A stretch of DNA of 64,000 nt from Flavobacterium praedii (GCF_026810365.1 NZ_CP113948.1:2629001-2693000); one strand, 5' to 3'. Shown: positions 9,305 to 17,791, numbered from the stretch's first letter. Notes: generated by a model from the sequence alone, not told the origin. Made by a program: numbers and translations.

Positions 9305-10462
9305 ATGAAGACATTCAAATCGGTTTTTGAGGGTTTTGATTGGGAAAGCATTCATACCAAAATATACCAAACAACCCCTAAACAAGTAGAACAGGCTTTA
9401 GCGAAAAGCAAAAGGAACCTAGAGGATTTCATGGCTTTAATTTCGCCTGCAGCGACAATTTATTTGGAGCAAATGGCACAGGAATGTCACGAATTGACCA
9501 AAAAACGCTTTGGAAAAACGATTCAGATGTATGCACCATTGTATTTGAGCAATGAATGTCAAAACATTTGCACGTATTGCGGATTCAGCCTAGACAATAA
9601 AATCAAACGTAAGACCTTAACCGATTCTGAAATAAGATTAGAAGTTGAAGCTTTGAAAACGACTGGTTTTGACAACGTGTTAATAGTAACAGGAGAAGCC
9701 AATTATACTGTAAACATTAATTATTTCCTAAATGCAATCGCACAAATAAAAGAGCGATTTTCGACAATTTCAGTTGAAGTACAGCCCCTTTCTACCGAAG
9801 AATACCTACAATTGCATCAAGCAGGTGTGTATTCAGTAATGGTATATCAAGAAACATACCATCAGGAAGTGTATAAAAAGTATCACACCAAAGGCAAAAA
9901 ATCGAATTTTGATTTTCGCTTGGAAACTCCTGATCGAATAGGGAAAGCGGGTATACACAAAATTGGATTGGGCGTATTATTGGGTCTTGAAGATTGGCGT
10001 ACGGATAGTTTTTTCAACGCTTTGCATCTGGATTATTTACAAAAAACCTATTGGCAAACTAAATATTCGGTTTCATTTCCGAGATTACGCCCTGCTGAGG
10101 GAATTATTGAACCCAACTTTATTATGGATGACAAAGATTTGACACAATTAATTTGCGCCTATCGTTTGTGGAATGAAGATTTGGAAATTTCCATATCAAC
10201 CCGAGAAAATGAAAATTTCAGAAACAACATCATTCCAATTGGAGTTACCAGTATAAGTGCGGGGTCTAAAACAAATCCTGGAGGTTATGTCGTTGACCCA
10301 CAATCTTTGGAACAATTTGAGATTAGCGATGAGCGCTCGGCAAAGGAAATTGCAACAATAATTAGAAACAAAGGATACGAGCCAGTTTGGAAAGATTGGG
10401 ACAGAACATTTAGTCAAAGGTCGAAAGCCGAAAGTCTCAAAGACAATTCAATTCTTAGTTAA
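9305..10462 (+). CDS. thiH: 2-iminoacetate synthase ThiH (radical SAM)
   Basis: 385 residues. ThiH cleaves tyrosine with a SAM-derived radical to give dehydroglycine for ThiG, which suits an organism that makes thiazole anaerobically or microaerobically. The cluster motif is CQNICTYC (Cys85, 89, 92; CX3CX2C), followed by GFSLDNKIKRK. VTGEANYT, EVQPLSTEEY and GLGVLLGLEDWR are ThiH-type blocks, as is the C-terminal SAGSKTNPGGY. It is separated from thiG by 118 bases with inverted repeats but runs in the same direction. ThiO (glycine oxidase) is absent from the operon. Confidence 0.95.
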   Translation: MKTFKSVFEGFDWESIHTKIYQTTPKQVEQALAKSKRNLEDFMALISPAATIYLEQMAQECHELTKKRFGKTIQMYAPLYLSNECQNICTYCGFSLDNKIKRKTLTDSEIRLEVEALKTTGFDNVLIVTGEANYTVNINYFLNAIAQIKERFSTISVEVQPLSTEEYLQLHQAGVYSVMVYQETYHQEVYKKYHTKGKKSNFDFRLETPDRIGKAGIHKIGLGVLLGLEDWRTDSFFNALHLDYLQKTYWQTKYSVSFPRLRPAEGIIEPNFIMDDKDLTQLICAYRLWNEDLEISISTRENENFRNNIIPIGVTSISAGSKTNPGGYVVDPQSLEQFEISDERSAKEIATIIRNKGYEPVWKDWDRTFSQRSKAESLKDNSILS

Positions 10463-10507
10463 TATTCCATTCAGCTTTATGACTTTCAAACAATAAGACT
10501 TAAAAAA

Positions 10508-11218
10508 ATGAGTAAAATTCAAGATTATTTAAGATACAATCGCCAAATGATGTTACCAGAAATAGGCGACGAAGGGCAAGAAAAATTAAAAAAAGCTAAA
10601 GTTTTAGTCATCGGCGCTGGCGGATTGGGTTGTCCAATATTGCAGTACATTGCTACTGCTGGTGTGGGTACAATTGGAATCATTGATTTTGACAAAATTG
10701 AGATTCATAACTTACACCGCCAAATTTTATATACTGAAAATCAAGTAGGACAAGGAAAATCTTTAACAGCAAAAAAGACTTTAGAATTATTGAATCCTTT
10801 GATTTCTGTTCTCACATTCGAAGAAAAATTGACCTCAGAAAATGCCGCGCAAATTTTGCAGGATTTTGATTGTATTGTCGATGGCTCCGATAATTTTGCA
10901 ACCCGTTATTTGGTTAACGACACTTGTGTGGCTTTAGGAAGACCATTGGTTTACGGAAGTATCTTGAAATTTGAAGGACAATTGGCTGTTTTTAACCATA
11001 TCGGGAGTAAAAATCTTAGGGATTTGTTTCCGGAACCACCGAATCCGAAAGACGTACCCAATTGCAACATGAATGGTGTATTGGGGACATTACCTGGAAT
11101 AATCGGTACCATGATGGCTCACGAGACCTTGAAACTAATAATGGATTTACCTACTATGAAAAATGAATTGATATTGTTCAGTACTTTGGATTGGGGTTTT
11201 AAGAAGCTTAAATTTTAG
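10508..11218 (+). CDS. thiF: ThiS adenylyltransferase ThiF (short form)
   Basis: 236 residues of the E1-like ThiF/MoeB/HesA family. The enzyme adenylates the ThiS C-terminus with ATP. Visible: RYNRQMMLPEIG, the nucleotide loop VIGAGGLGCP (34-43), IIDFDKIEIHNLHRQ, and VDGSDNFATRYLVND with the ATP-binding Asp. VPNCNMNGVLG (Cys186) is in the position of the ThiF Cys that can carry sulfur. Both CxxC pairs of the usual structural zinc site are missing: GSKNLRDLF stands where CxRCLF is expected, and the C-terminus has no Cys. There is no rhodanese domain. It is the last gene of the operon. Confidence 0.9.
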   Translation: MSKIQDYLRYNRQMMLPEIGDEGQEKLKKAKVLVIGAGGLGCPILQYIATAGVGTIGIIDFDKIEIHNLHRQILYTENQVGQGKSLTAKKTLELLNPLISVLTFEEKLTSENAAQILQDFDCIVDGSDNFATRYLVNDTCVALGRPLVYGSILKFEGQLAVFNHIGSKNLRDLFPEPPNPKDVPNCNMNGVLGTLPGIIGTMMAHETLKLIMDLPTMKNELILFSTLDWGFKKLKF

Positions 11219-11355
11219 TTTTCAGGCTGATTTTTTCAGGCAACAGTAAAAAATAGCAACACTAATCTACTACTTTCATAATTGATTCCATCCAGTTTCA
11301 ATTATCGAAATAAAAATCTACAACTGTTTTACTGTAAATGAAACTATGACAAGAA

Positions 11356-11994
11356 TTACTTTTGTTTCAAAAGTGTCATAAAAGCATCTCGTTCTATTTC
11401 TCTACAGCCCAAACTTTCAAGATGTTCATTATACACTTGACAATCCAATAATTGATAATTGTCTTTTTTGAGTTGATTTACCAAGGCAATAAAAGCCACT
11501 TTAGAAGCATTGGAGACCAACGAAAACATACTTTCTCCACAAAAAACATGACCTAAATCTACTCCATATAATCCACCAACCAACACCTCATTTTGCCAAA
11601 CCTCAATTGATTTTGCGATTCCCAATTCGTGAAGTTTGCAATAAGCATCAATCATTTCATTGGTAATCCATGTTCCTGTTTGACCATCGCGCTTTACTTG
11701 TTGGCAATTAGAAATAACATCCCTGAAATTTTGATTAAATGTAACCGTAAAAATATTTCTGTTCAGCATGTTTCTCATACTTTTAGAAACAATAAGTTCA
11801 TCTAAGAACAAAACCATTCTAGGATTGGGTGACCACCAAATAATGGGTTCCCCAGCATTGAACCAAGGAAAAATTCCACTTTTGTATGCGAGTTGCAAAC
11901 GTTCTGGAGACAAATCACCACCAACAGCAAGAATTCCATCGCTATCAGCAAAGGAAACAGGAGGAAAAAACAAATCTTGGGTTAAATAATACAT
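11356..11994 (-). CDS. aat: Leucyl/phenylalanyl-tRNA-protein transferase
   Basis: 212 residues. Aat adds Leu or Phe to N-terminal Arg/Lys of proteins, marking them for ClpAP under the N-end rule. Family blocks: MYYLTQDLFFPPV, DGILAVGGDLSPERL, YKSGIFPWF, IIWWSPNPRMVL, ESMFS and LLDCQ. I chose the ATG at 11994 because it begins the conserved region; a TTG 12 bases upstream adds nothing recognisable. It stands alone between thiF (convergent) and the DUF3127 gene. Confidence 0.95.
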   Translation of the reverse strand: MYYLTQDLFFPPVSFADSDGILAVGGDLSPERLQLAYKSGIFPWFNAGEPIIWWSPNPRMVLFLDELIVSKSMRNMLNRNIFTVTFNQNFRDVISNCQQVKRDGQTGTWITNEMIDAYCKLHELGIAKSIEVWQNEVLVGGLYGVDLGHVFCGESMFSLVSNASKVAFIALVNQLKKDNYQLLDCQVYNEHLESLGCREIERDAFMTLLKQK

Positions 11995-12099
11995 TTTTAA
12001 CAGCAAAATTAAATTACAATTAAAAAATAATTCGAAAAAAAAGTCAGAAATTCAAGTAAACTCAAATTTCTGACTTCTAACTTCTAATTTCTATATTTC

Positions 12100-12474
12100 T
12101 TAGAATGGCAAATCGTCTGCTTCTTCTTCATTCAAATTAGTTGCTGGTGCAAATGTAGCAGCTGCAGGCATTGGAGGAGCTTGTTGAGCAGGTGCATCAG
12201 TAGCTACTCTTTCGATTCTCCATCCTTTAATGCTATTGAAATATTTGGTTTCTCCTTGTGGATTAACCCATTCTCTTCCACCTAAATTGATAGAAACTTT
12301 TACATTTTCACCAATATTATAATTGTTCAACAAGTCCGTTTTGTCTTGAGTAAATTCAATCATTATAGATTGAGGATATTGTTCATCAGTAGTAACAACT
12401 AGTTCTCTTTTTTTGAATGACGCACTAATTTGTTGTTCTGCACTAATCACTTTAATTTTTCCTGTAACTTCCAT
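12100..12474 (-). CDS. DUF3127 protein with SSB-like acidic tip
   Basis: 124 residues. The first 90 form a beta-rich, OB-fold-like DUF3127 domain (MEVTGKIKVISAEQQ..., KDTDLLNNYNIGENVKVSINLGGREW). A Pro/Ala linker follows, then the acidic end NLNEEEADDLPF. The tip DDLPF resembles the C-terminal peptide with which SSB recruits repair proteins, and the real SSB at 38727 ends NDLPF. The protein may therefore bind nucleic acid and SSB partners, but this is inferred from shape only. It lies 32 bases downstream of the flavin reductase gene, same strand. Confidence 0.75.
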   Translation of the reverse strand: MEVTGKIKVISAEQQISASFKKRELVVTTDEQYPQSIMIEFTQDKTDLLNNYNIGENVKVSINLGGREWVNPQGETKYFNSIKGWRIERVATDAPAQQAPPMPAAATFAPATNLNEEEADDLPF

Positions 12475-12506
12475 CTTCGTTATTATTTATAATTGTTGTT
12501 TTGAAT

Positions 12507-13382
12507 TTATTTTTTTGCTAAAAGCAATTTCCAAGACGAAAGCACATCGTTATTCAAAAGAAACCTTTTGGCTTCTAAATGTACTTTTTCGACATCATCT
12601 GAACTCAAAACTGCCTTTACAGCAAAATTTTGATTTACAAATATACTAACTTCTTCACTAGTAGGCAAGGCTTCAATATTACCCAACATTCCTAAATCAT
12701 TCCCATCAAAAACGGGACTGTTTTTGATAAAATCAGGAATTGAATCTACTCCTATTCCAAGCGTTGTCAGTGGCTTTGGCACTTCAAATAAACCCTGATT
12801 GGATCTCGAATACCAATTCGCGCCTAATCTAGAAACCAAATCAATTTTATGTTGATCTATAGCCCCTTTTTCATTAAGAATCGTTTCACTTATATGCATA
12901 CGCACCACTTCACATAAGATTAAATTTCCGGCACCACCTTCGGTTCCTAACGGAATAATTTGGGTCACCTTACATTCGAATTGAACTGGGGATTCTTTAA
13001 CTCTATACGGTTTGACAATATCCGAAGGAATAGCAGTAAACCCAGATTTTAAAAATTCATCTACACCTTCAGCGTATTCGGTACTGGCCAAGGAGGTTTG
13101 TTGCACCATGTCGTAATTAACAACATTAATAACCACTTCACCAGTAGCTACAGCATTTATTAAAGTATGCTTAACCGTATTGTCCCTGACACGACGGGCG
13201 GGTGAAAAAATAAGTATGGGTGGATTGGCACTGAATACATTAAAAAAACTAAAAGGAGACAAATTAGGAATCCCATTTACCCCTAAAGTACTGGCAAAAG
13301 CAATTGGCCTAGGCCCTACTGAACTTTGTAAATACCCTTGTAATGTGACAGTGTCTATGCTTTTTGGATCAATACTAATCAT
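12507..13382 (-). CDS. Flavin reductase-like (flavoredoxin family) protein
   Basis: 291 residues. Residues 1-200 are a split-barrel FMN-binding domain: VGPRPIAFASTLGVNGIPNLSPFSFFN is the FMN phosphate-binding region, then NPPILIFSPA and the typical NVVNYD. Such proteins bind FMN and reduce it or pass electrons on; the partner is unknown. The C-terminal 90 residues are less conserved. A -7-like TATTTTTG lies at 13398-13405 on the same strand. It probably shares a transcript with the DUF3127 gene. Confidence 0.85.
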   Translation of the reverse strand: MISIDPKSIDTVTLQGYLQSSVGPRPIAFASTLGVNGIPNLSPFSFFNVFSANPPILIFSPARRVRDNTVKHTLINAVATGEVVINVVNYDMVQQTSLASTEYAEGVDEFLKSGFTAIPSDIVKPYRVKESPVQFECKVTQIIPLGTEGGAGNLILCEVVRMHISETILNEKGAIDQHKIDLVSRLGANWYSRSNQGLFEVPKPLTTLGIGVDSIPDFIKNSPVFDGNDLGMLGNIEALPTSEEVSIFVNQNFAVKAVLSSDDVEKVHLEAKRFLLNNDVLSSWKLLLAKK

Positions 13383-13458
13383 AAAATTTTATTTGGACAA
13401 AAATAACAAAATAGTAGTATCTAAATAATTAAATCACAAAATATGTTATAACAACTAA

Positions 13459-13562
13459 AGCCCTAGCCCTGATGGAAGTGGCATCTCCCGATTTAAAAAA
13501 ACAAGGCTTTTTGCCGTAGTTTTTGTTAATCGGGAATATAACGGACAGCAGGAATAAGCTCC
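13459..13562 (-). repeat. Structured repeat element B, copy 1
   Basis: Read on the minus strand: GAGCTTATTCCTGCTGTCCG, then an internal hairpin (CCCGATTAACAAAAAC... with ...TTAAATCGGG), then CCACTTCCATCAGGGCTAGG. The outer stem pairs AGC and CCTG with CAGG and GCT. It lies between the divergent flavin reductase and histidine kinase genes. Other copies are at 26501 (minus), 44242 and 56149. Confidence 0.7.
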
Positions 13563-13636
13563 AAAGAACAATGTTTTGGCTGGCACACAATCCATCATCT
13601 ATTATTTCGTTATATTTATACCACAAATTTACTTTT

Positions 13637-14782
13637 ATGAATTTTACTCAGAACAGCAACCCTATTCGTTGGATTATAATTATTATTTCGTTTTTGATAA
13701 TTTCTATTATTCTTTGGAATACGTATACTTTTTTTCAAATATTCAAAAATGAGGAACGTATAAAAATGAATCTTTGGGCAACTGCTCAGAAGACTTTAAT
13801 CAATGCGGAAGAGAATACCGAAGTTGATCTGCCATTGCAAATTTTCAACAACAACACTACCATACCCTTAATTTTAACAGAGAACGATAGTATTATAAAT
13901 TATGTCAATATTGATGAGGAAATCATTAAAGACAAAACAAGTGCATTAGAATATTTGAATGAATTAAAGAAAGAAAATGAACCGATAAAGATTATTTACG
14001 CGCCAGGCAAATTTCAAAAATTATATTATGGAGATTCCTCCTTGATAGACAAACTCAAATATTATCCAATTGCGTTATCCCTAATTATTGTTCTCTGTGG
14101 CATATTAATTTACAATTTCTATCTCAGCCATAAAGTTGCATCACAAAATAAATTATGGGCAGGAATGGCCAAAGAAACAGCGCATCAAATTGGCACACCC
14201 CTTTCTTCTTTGATTGGATGGTTAGAGATCTTAAAAATGGAAAATATAGACGAATCCATAACTTTTGAAATTGAAAAAGATATCGAACGCCTGCAAACCA
14301 TTACAGATCGATTTTCAAAAATTGGTTCAGAACCTAAACTAGAATTGAAGGATGTAGTAGAACTAACGAGCGAGTCCTATAATTATTTAATTTCAAGGCT
14401 TTCCAATCAAATTGAATTTAGTTTTAAGGCACCTTCAAAACCGATACCCATTTTATTAAACCCAACTTTGCATAGTTGGACCATAGAAAATCTAGTCAAA
14501 AATTCAGTAGATGCTATGAAAGGGAGAGGTAAATTACAATTAGAAATAGAAGAAGACAGTCATTATGTAAAAATAAAGGTAACCGACACTGGTGGTGGCA
14601 TCCCAAAAAAGGAATTTCAGCGTATTTTTGAAACAGGTTTTACAACCAAAAAAAGAGGTTGGGGATTGGGACTTTCATTAACCAAAAGAATTGTAGAAGA
14701 ATATCACAAAGGCACGATTAAAGTACTTCAATCCGAGATTGGTAAAGGTACTACAATGCAAATTAGCCTAAAGAAAACATAA
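13637..14782 (+). CDS. Orphan sensor histidine kinase
   Basis: 381 residues. Two membrane helices (about 11-28 and 143-161) flank a roughly 110-residue periplasmic sensor of no known family. The dimerisation/phosphoacceptor box is AKETAHQIGTPLSSLIG with His183, a variant of the H-E-[LI]-[KR]-N-P type. The ATPase half has an N box (ENLVKNSVDAM), G1 (DTGGGIP), F (FETGFTT) and G2 (GWGLGLSLTKRI). No response regulator is near, so its partner is encoded elsewhere. I use the ATG at 13637; an earlier in-frame start at 13523 would translate part of repeat element B. Confidence 0.88.
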   Translation: MNFTQNSNPIRWIIIIISFLIISIILWNTYTFFQIFKNEERIKMNLWATAQKTLINAEENTEVDLPLQIFNNNTTIPLILTENDSIINYVNIDEEIIKDKTSALEYLNELKKENEPIKIIYAPGKFQKLYYGDSSLIDKLKYYPIALSLIIVLCGILIYNFYLSHKVASQNKLWAGMAKETAHQIGTPLSSLIGWLEILKMENIDESITFEIEKDIERLQTITDRFSKIGSEPKLELKDVVELTSESYNYLISRLSNQIEFSFKAPSKPIPILLNPTLHSWTIENLVKNSVDAMKGRGKLQLEIEEDSHYVKIKVTDTGGGIPKKEFQRIFETGFTTKKRGWGLGLSLTKRIVEEYHKGTIKVLQSEIGKGTTMQISLKKT

Positions 14783-14786
14783 CTTT

Positions 14787-15953
14787 CTATCGTATAGGCA
14801 TGCCAAAGAAAGTCACTTTATTGAACATTGCTTTTCTTCCCGATTTGCTTTTACTTAAATAGTCGTTCACAAATTTTTCATGAATTTCTATTTGCTTCAA
14901 AATATCGATAATTACAATTTTTAGTGATTTTACGTTTGCGACATTCGAATCATTATACTTTCCAATAGTATAAATTCGATTTTGACAATCCATAATTTTT
15001 TGATTTGGAGTTTCAATCATTGCTTTAATCGCTTCATCTGGTAATATTGGCATGAACCTATTATTACGATAATAAATAAAATCATTCAATAGTGTGATTG
15101 CTTGATTATAATCATCATTTATAGCGTTAAGTCGCGCCATTGCTTCGTTATTTTGAAGTGCATCAATTTCGCTCTTTTTGAAAAACACCATCTCTTGTAT
15201 CAATTTATTTTTGACACCATTTTTCTCCATGCGAATTAAAGAAGTTCTTGCTTTATCCAAATCAGACATTTTATCATAATCTTCCATTTGAGATGCAAAA
15301 TCAAAATGGGGTTTGGTTTTATTCAATTGTGTATTTCCATCCATAAACTCTTGATTGGTAATGGGAAAATTTAAAAATTGCCATAAATAATCAAAAGGCA
15401 TGTGAGTGGCAATATATTGACTTGGTAAAACTTTATATTGAAGGTTGTTCATCTTTTTGAAAAATTTCCTTTTATCAACATAACCAGCACCCCAAGTAGG
15501 ATCAAAAAACCACCAAACAGCATCAATTCTAGCTGCGCACCAAGCATGTGAGAGCACATCTATTTTTCCGTTTTGCTTGGTATATCCTGACACAATATAG
15601 GATTTGATTCCCACTTTTTTGAGAATATCATTAAAAACTTCGGCATAATGAATGCAAACTCCTTTTTTGGAAAGTACCGTATTTTTTATTTTATCTTGAG
15701 AAATTTCTTTGTAATCAATTGTCTCTACGTTCTCGATATCGTATCTGATATTTGATGCTGTCCAATAAAAAACGGCTCTAGTTTTACCATTCTCTGATGC
15801 AAAATTGGCATTGATATAATCTGCAATTCCAGTTGTAGACGTACTTAAATCTTTAGGAATTTTATCCATTTTAGCATCTACCAACGCATACGGATTTTTG
15901 GGTTGACCAAAACTATAAACTGTAAAAAACAGCAACAAAAATAAACGCTTCAT
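14787..15953 (-). CDS. Secreted transglutaminase-like protein
   Basis: 388 residues. The N-terminus MKRLFLLLFFTVYSFGQ is a signal peptide. A transglutaminase/protease-like core holds the triad: Cys100 in KKGVCIHYAEVFN, His137 in LSHAWC, and Asp151 in FFDPTWG. The family includes cross-linking enzymes and peptidases; the substrate cannot be told. The 190-residue C-terminal part is mainly helical and unassigned. It ends 5 bases from the convergent histidine kinase gene. Confidence 0.8.
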   Translation of the reverse strand: MKRLFLLLFFTVYSFGQPKNPYALVDAKMDKIPKDLSTSTTGIADYINANFASENGKTRAVFYWTASNIRYDIENVETIDYKEISQDKIKNTVLSKKGVCIHYAEVFNDILKKVGIKSYIVSGYTKQNGKIDVLSHAWCAARIDAVWWFFDPTWGAGYVDKRKFFKKMNNLQYKVLPSQYIATHMPFDYLWQFLNFPITNQEFMDGNTQLNKTKPHFDFASQMEDYDKMSDLDKARTSLIRMEKNGVKNKLIQEMVFFKKSEIDALQNNEAMARLNAINDDYNQAITLLNDFIYYRNNRFMPILPDEAIKAMIETPNQKIMDCQNRIYTIGKYNDSNVANVKSLKIVIIDILKQIEIHEKFVNDYLSKSKSGRKAMFNKVTFFGMPIR

Positions 15954-15970
15954 ATACTTTGATTTTGGGC

Positions 15971-16016
15971 ATAAAAAAACACGAATCTTTTAAATTATAA
16001 CTTAAAAGATTCGTGT
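15971..16016 (-). terminator. Terminator of the HIT gene
   Basis: ACACGAATCTTTTAA (15979-15993) pairs perfectly over 15 bp with TTAAAAGATTCGTGT (16002-16016). On the minus strand a T tract follows, directly after the HIT stop. Confidence 0.85.
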
Positions 16017-16030
16017 TCATTGTCGTTTTA

Positions 16031-16420
16031 TTACAAATTTGCTTGAATACTTTTGGCCAAAGATTCAAATTCTTCTTTTGACATAGTCACTTTGTGTCTA
16101 AAAGTCATTTCTCCCATTTCATTTAATGGAATTAAGTGTACATGTGCATGAGGGACTTCGAGACCTATTACTGCCATTCCAATTCTCTTGCAAGGAACTG
16201 TTTTTTCCAAAGCAATAGCCACTTTTTTGGAGAAGGCCATTAAGCCAAGATACAAATCATCTTCAATTTCAAAAAACTTATCAATTTCTTGCTTTGGGAT
16301 ACAAAGTGTATGTCCTTTAGCATTAGGATTTACATCCAAAAATGCTAAAAAATTATCATCCTCAGCTACTTTGTAACAAGGAATTTCACCATCAATTATT
16401 TTTTTAAAAATAGAACCCAT
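16031..16420 (-). CDS. HIT family nucleotide hydrolase
   Basis: 129 residues, the usual length of Hint-type HIT proteins. These cytosolic enzymes hydrolyse nucleoside phosphoramidates or similar bonds. The histidine triad is HAHVHLIPL near residue 100. The N-terminal IFKKIIDGEIPCYKVAEDDNFLAFLDVNP and the KGHTLCIPK strand are typical of the family. A row of GTTAGA heptamers lies right behind its start, between it and greA. It has its own terminator at 15971-16016. Confidence 0.92.
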   Translation of the reverse strand: MGSIFKKIIDGEIPCYKVAEDDNFLAFLDVNPNAKGHTLCIPKQEIDKFFEIEDDLYLGLMAFSKKVAIALEKTVPCKRIGMAVIGLEVPHAHVHLIPLNEMGEMTFRHKVTMSKEEFESLAKSIQANL

Positions 16421-16425
16421 TTAAA

Positions 16426-16495
16426 GTTAGAGGTTAGAAGTTAGAGGTTAGAAGTTAGAGGTTAGAAGTTAGAGGTTAGAGGTTAGAAGTTAGAA
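16426..16495. repeat. Tandem heptamer repeat, ten units
   Basis: Ten head-to-tail units of GTTAGA(G/A) fill the space just upstream of the HIT gene. Most alternate GTTAGAG and GTTAGAA, giving a 14-base higher period. No spacers separate the units. Confidence 0.9.
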
Positions 16496-16588
16496 AAGGG
16501 ATTAAAGATAAAATACGATTCCTCAACCTCAAAATACGCACCTGGTCATTAAAACATAATTTTAATTCCCCCGGGGGTTAGGGGGCTT

Positions 16589-17065
16589 TTATTCTCTTGA
16601 AATCTCCAAAATTTCAAATTTCAAAACACCGTTAGGCACAGTAATTTCGGCTACTTCGCCTACTTTTTTACCTAATAATCCTTTCCCAATTGGAGAAGTA
16701 ACCGATATTTTACCTGTTTTCAAGTCCGCTTCACTTTCGGCAACAAGAGTGTATTTCATCTCCATTCCGTTCGTTTGGTTTTTGATTTTCACAATTGACA
16801 AAACCAACACTTTAGATAAATCCAAATGTGTTTCATCAATCAATCTCGCATTAGAGTGAATTTCTTCTAACTTAGCAATCCTCATTTCAAGCATTCCTTG
16901 AGCTTCTTTGGCTGCATCATATTCTGCATTTTCAGACAAATCGCCTTTATCCCTTGCTTCTGCTATATCTTGAGATGCTTTTGGACGCATCACACTTTTT
17001 AAATAATCTAATTCTTCTCTTAATTTTTTTAATCCTTCCGCTGTGTAATACGATATTGCGCTCAT
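16589..17065 (-). CDS. greA: Transcription elongation factor GreA
   Basis: 158 residues. GreA enters the RNA polymerase secondary channel and stimulates cleavage of backtracked RNA. The N-terminal coiled coil contains the functional tip ARDKGDLSENAEYDAAKEAQG with the acidic Asp/Glu pair. The C-terminal FKBP-like globule includes SPIGKGLLGKKVGE. I use the ATG at 17065 (MSAISYYTAEGLKKL); a longer frame to 17122 would include the leader hairpin. A promoter and a terminator-like hairpin lie just upstream, so it may control itself. Confidence 0.96.
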   Translation of the reverse strand: MSAISYYTAEGLKKLREELDYLKSVMRPKASQDIAEARDKGDLSENAEYDAAKEAQGMLEMRIAKLEEIHSNARLIDETHLDLSKVLVLSIVKIKNQTNGMEMKYTLVAESEADLKTGKISVTSPIGKGLLGKKVGEVAEITVPNGVLKFEILEISRE

Positions 17066-17089
17066 AATGTTATCATTTATATAAAATAG

Positions 17090-17114
17090 AAAAAATCCCA
17101 TCAGGACGGGATTT
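17090..17114 (-). promoter_or_regulatory. Terminator-like hairpin in the greA leader
   Basis: On the minus strand AAATCCC pairs with GGGATTT across an 8-base loop, followed by TTTTTTC. It lies between the predicted promoter (17122-17154) and the greA ATG, so it would be at the very 5' end of the mRNA. It may be an attenuator or a 5' stabilising hairpin. Confidence 0.55.
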
Positions 17115-17121
17115 CTTTCCA

Positions 17122-17154
17122 CAAAGATAGTATAATTTTATTTTTAGTCTACAA
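17122..17154 (-). promoter_or_regulatory. Candidate greA promoter
   Basis: Minus strand: TTG (17152-17154), 22 bases, TATCTTTG (17122-17129). It fits the Bacteroidota consensus, with a spacer at the upper end of the range. Confidence 0.5.
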
Positions 17155-17342
17155 TTAAATGTTAATCATAACAAATTCAAAGTTAAATAAATTAAATTTG
17201 TTTCACTAATAGATTTTACTTAATTTTTGAGATTGAAATAAACGCATTAAACCGTTGATTATTACAACTATTTTTAGTGCCTGACACGATCAAAAACGAA
17301 CAATCTAAACATCCAAAATTCGACAATAAAAATTGTTTTCAT

Positions 17343-17756
17343 ATGAAAAAACGCATTCTAATATTTATTACATCACTGTTTTTGGTTGGATGTAGCAATA
17401 GTGATACTTCAAATAAAAACCCTTATATTCCCAATACCAATTTCACGGTGGACCTCAACATGAATTTACCCACCTACTCTATTTTAAAATATGCAAGCAA
17501 TGCTATTTATTATCCTAATGTTGGCGTTAGAGGCATCATTGTATTTTATACTGGCAGCACCTATAATGCATTTGACGCTGCTTGTCCAAACCAAGAACTT
17601 AGCGATTGCTCTACCATGACCATCAAAGGAATCAATGCTATTTGCGCTTGCGATAGCATAGAATACAATCTATTCACTGGCCAAGGAGGACAACAATACC
17701 CTATGAAACAATACCGAGTAGAAGTAAACGGAGATGTACTTCGAATTTACAATTAA
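17343..17756 (+). CDS. Lipoprotein with Rieske-like fold lacking the His ligands
   Basis: 137 residues from the ATG at 17343; an earlier in-frame start at 17277 would put 22 charged residues before the signal. The leader MKKRILIFITSLFLVGC has the lipobox LVGC. The rest resembles Rieske ferredoxin domains in layout (YNAFDAACPNQE..., ICACDSIEYNLFTGQGG..., KQYRVEVNGDVLRIYN). But the ligand motifs CxH and CxxH appear as CPN and CACDS, so a [2Fe-2S] cluster of normal type is unlikely. Four Cys remain and might form disulfides in the periplasm. The family assignment is an inference from pattern. Confidence 0.6.
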   Translation: MKKRILIFITSLFLVGCSNSDTSNKNPYIPNTNFTVDLNMNLPTYSILKYASNAIYYPNVGVRGIIVFYTGSTYNAFDAACPNQELSDCSTMTIKGINAICACDSIEYNLFTGQGGQQYPMKQYRVEVNGDVLRIYN

Positions 17757-17791
17757 AATTATCTACTCCGTCAATTCGCTTACCATCATGT

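Noticed and set aside
13523..13636. Longer N-terminus for the histidine kinase
   Set aside because: The extra codons run through repeat element B and have no signal or family similarity; the ATG at 13637 directly precedes the first membrane helix.
16426..16495. CRISPR-like array
   Set aside because: The units are contiguous heptamers without spacers, and no cas genes are near.
16560..16588. CCCCCGGGGG palindrome after greA as a terminator
   Set aside because: It has no loop and no following T tract on the minus strand; any hairpin would need the less certain CCCCC/GGGGG pairing around TAACCCCC.
17066..17122. Upstream start for GreA
   Set aside because: It would translate the leader hairpin, and conserved GreA begins at MSAISYYTAEGL.
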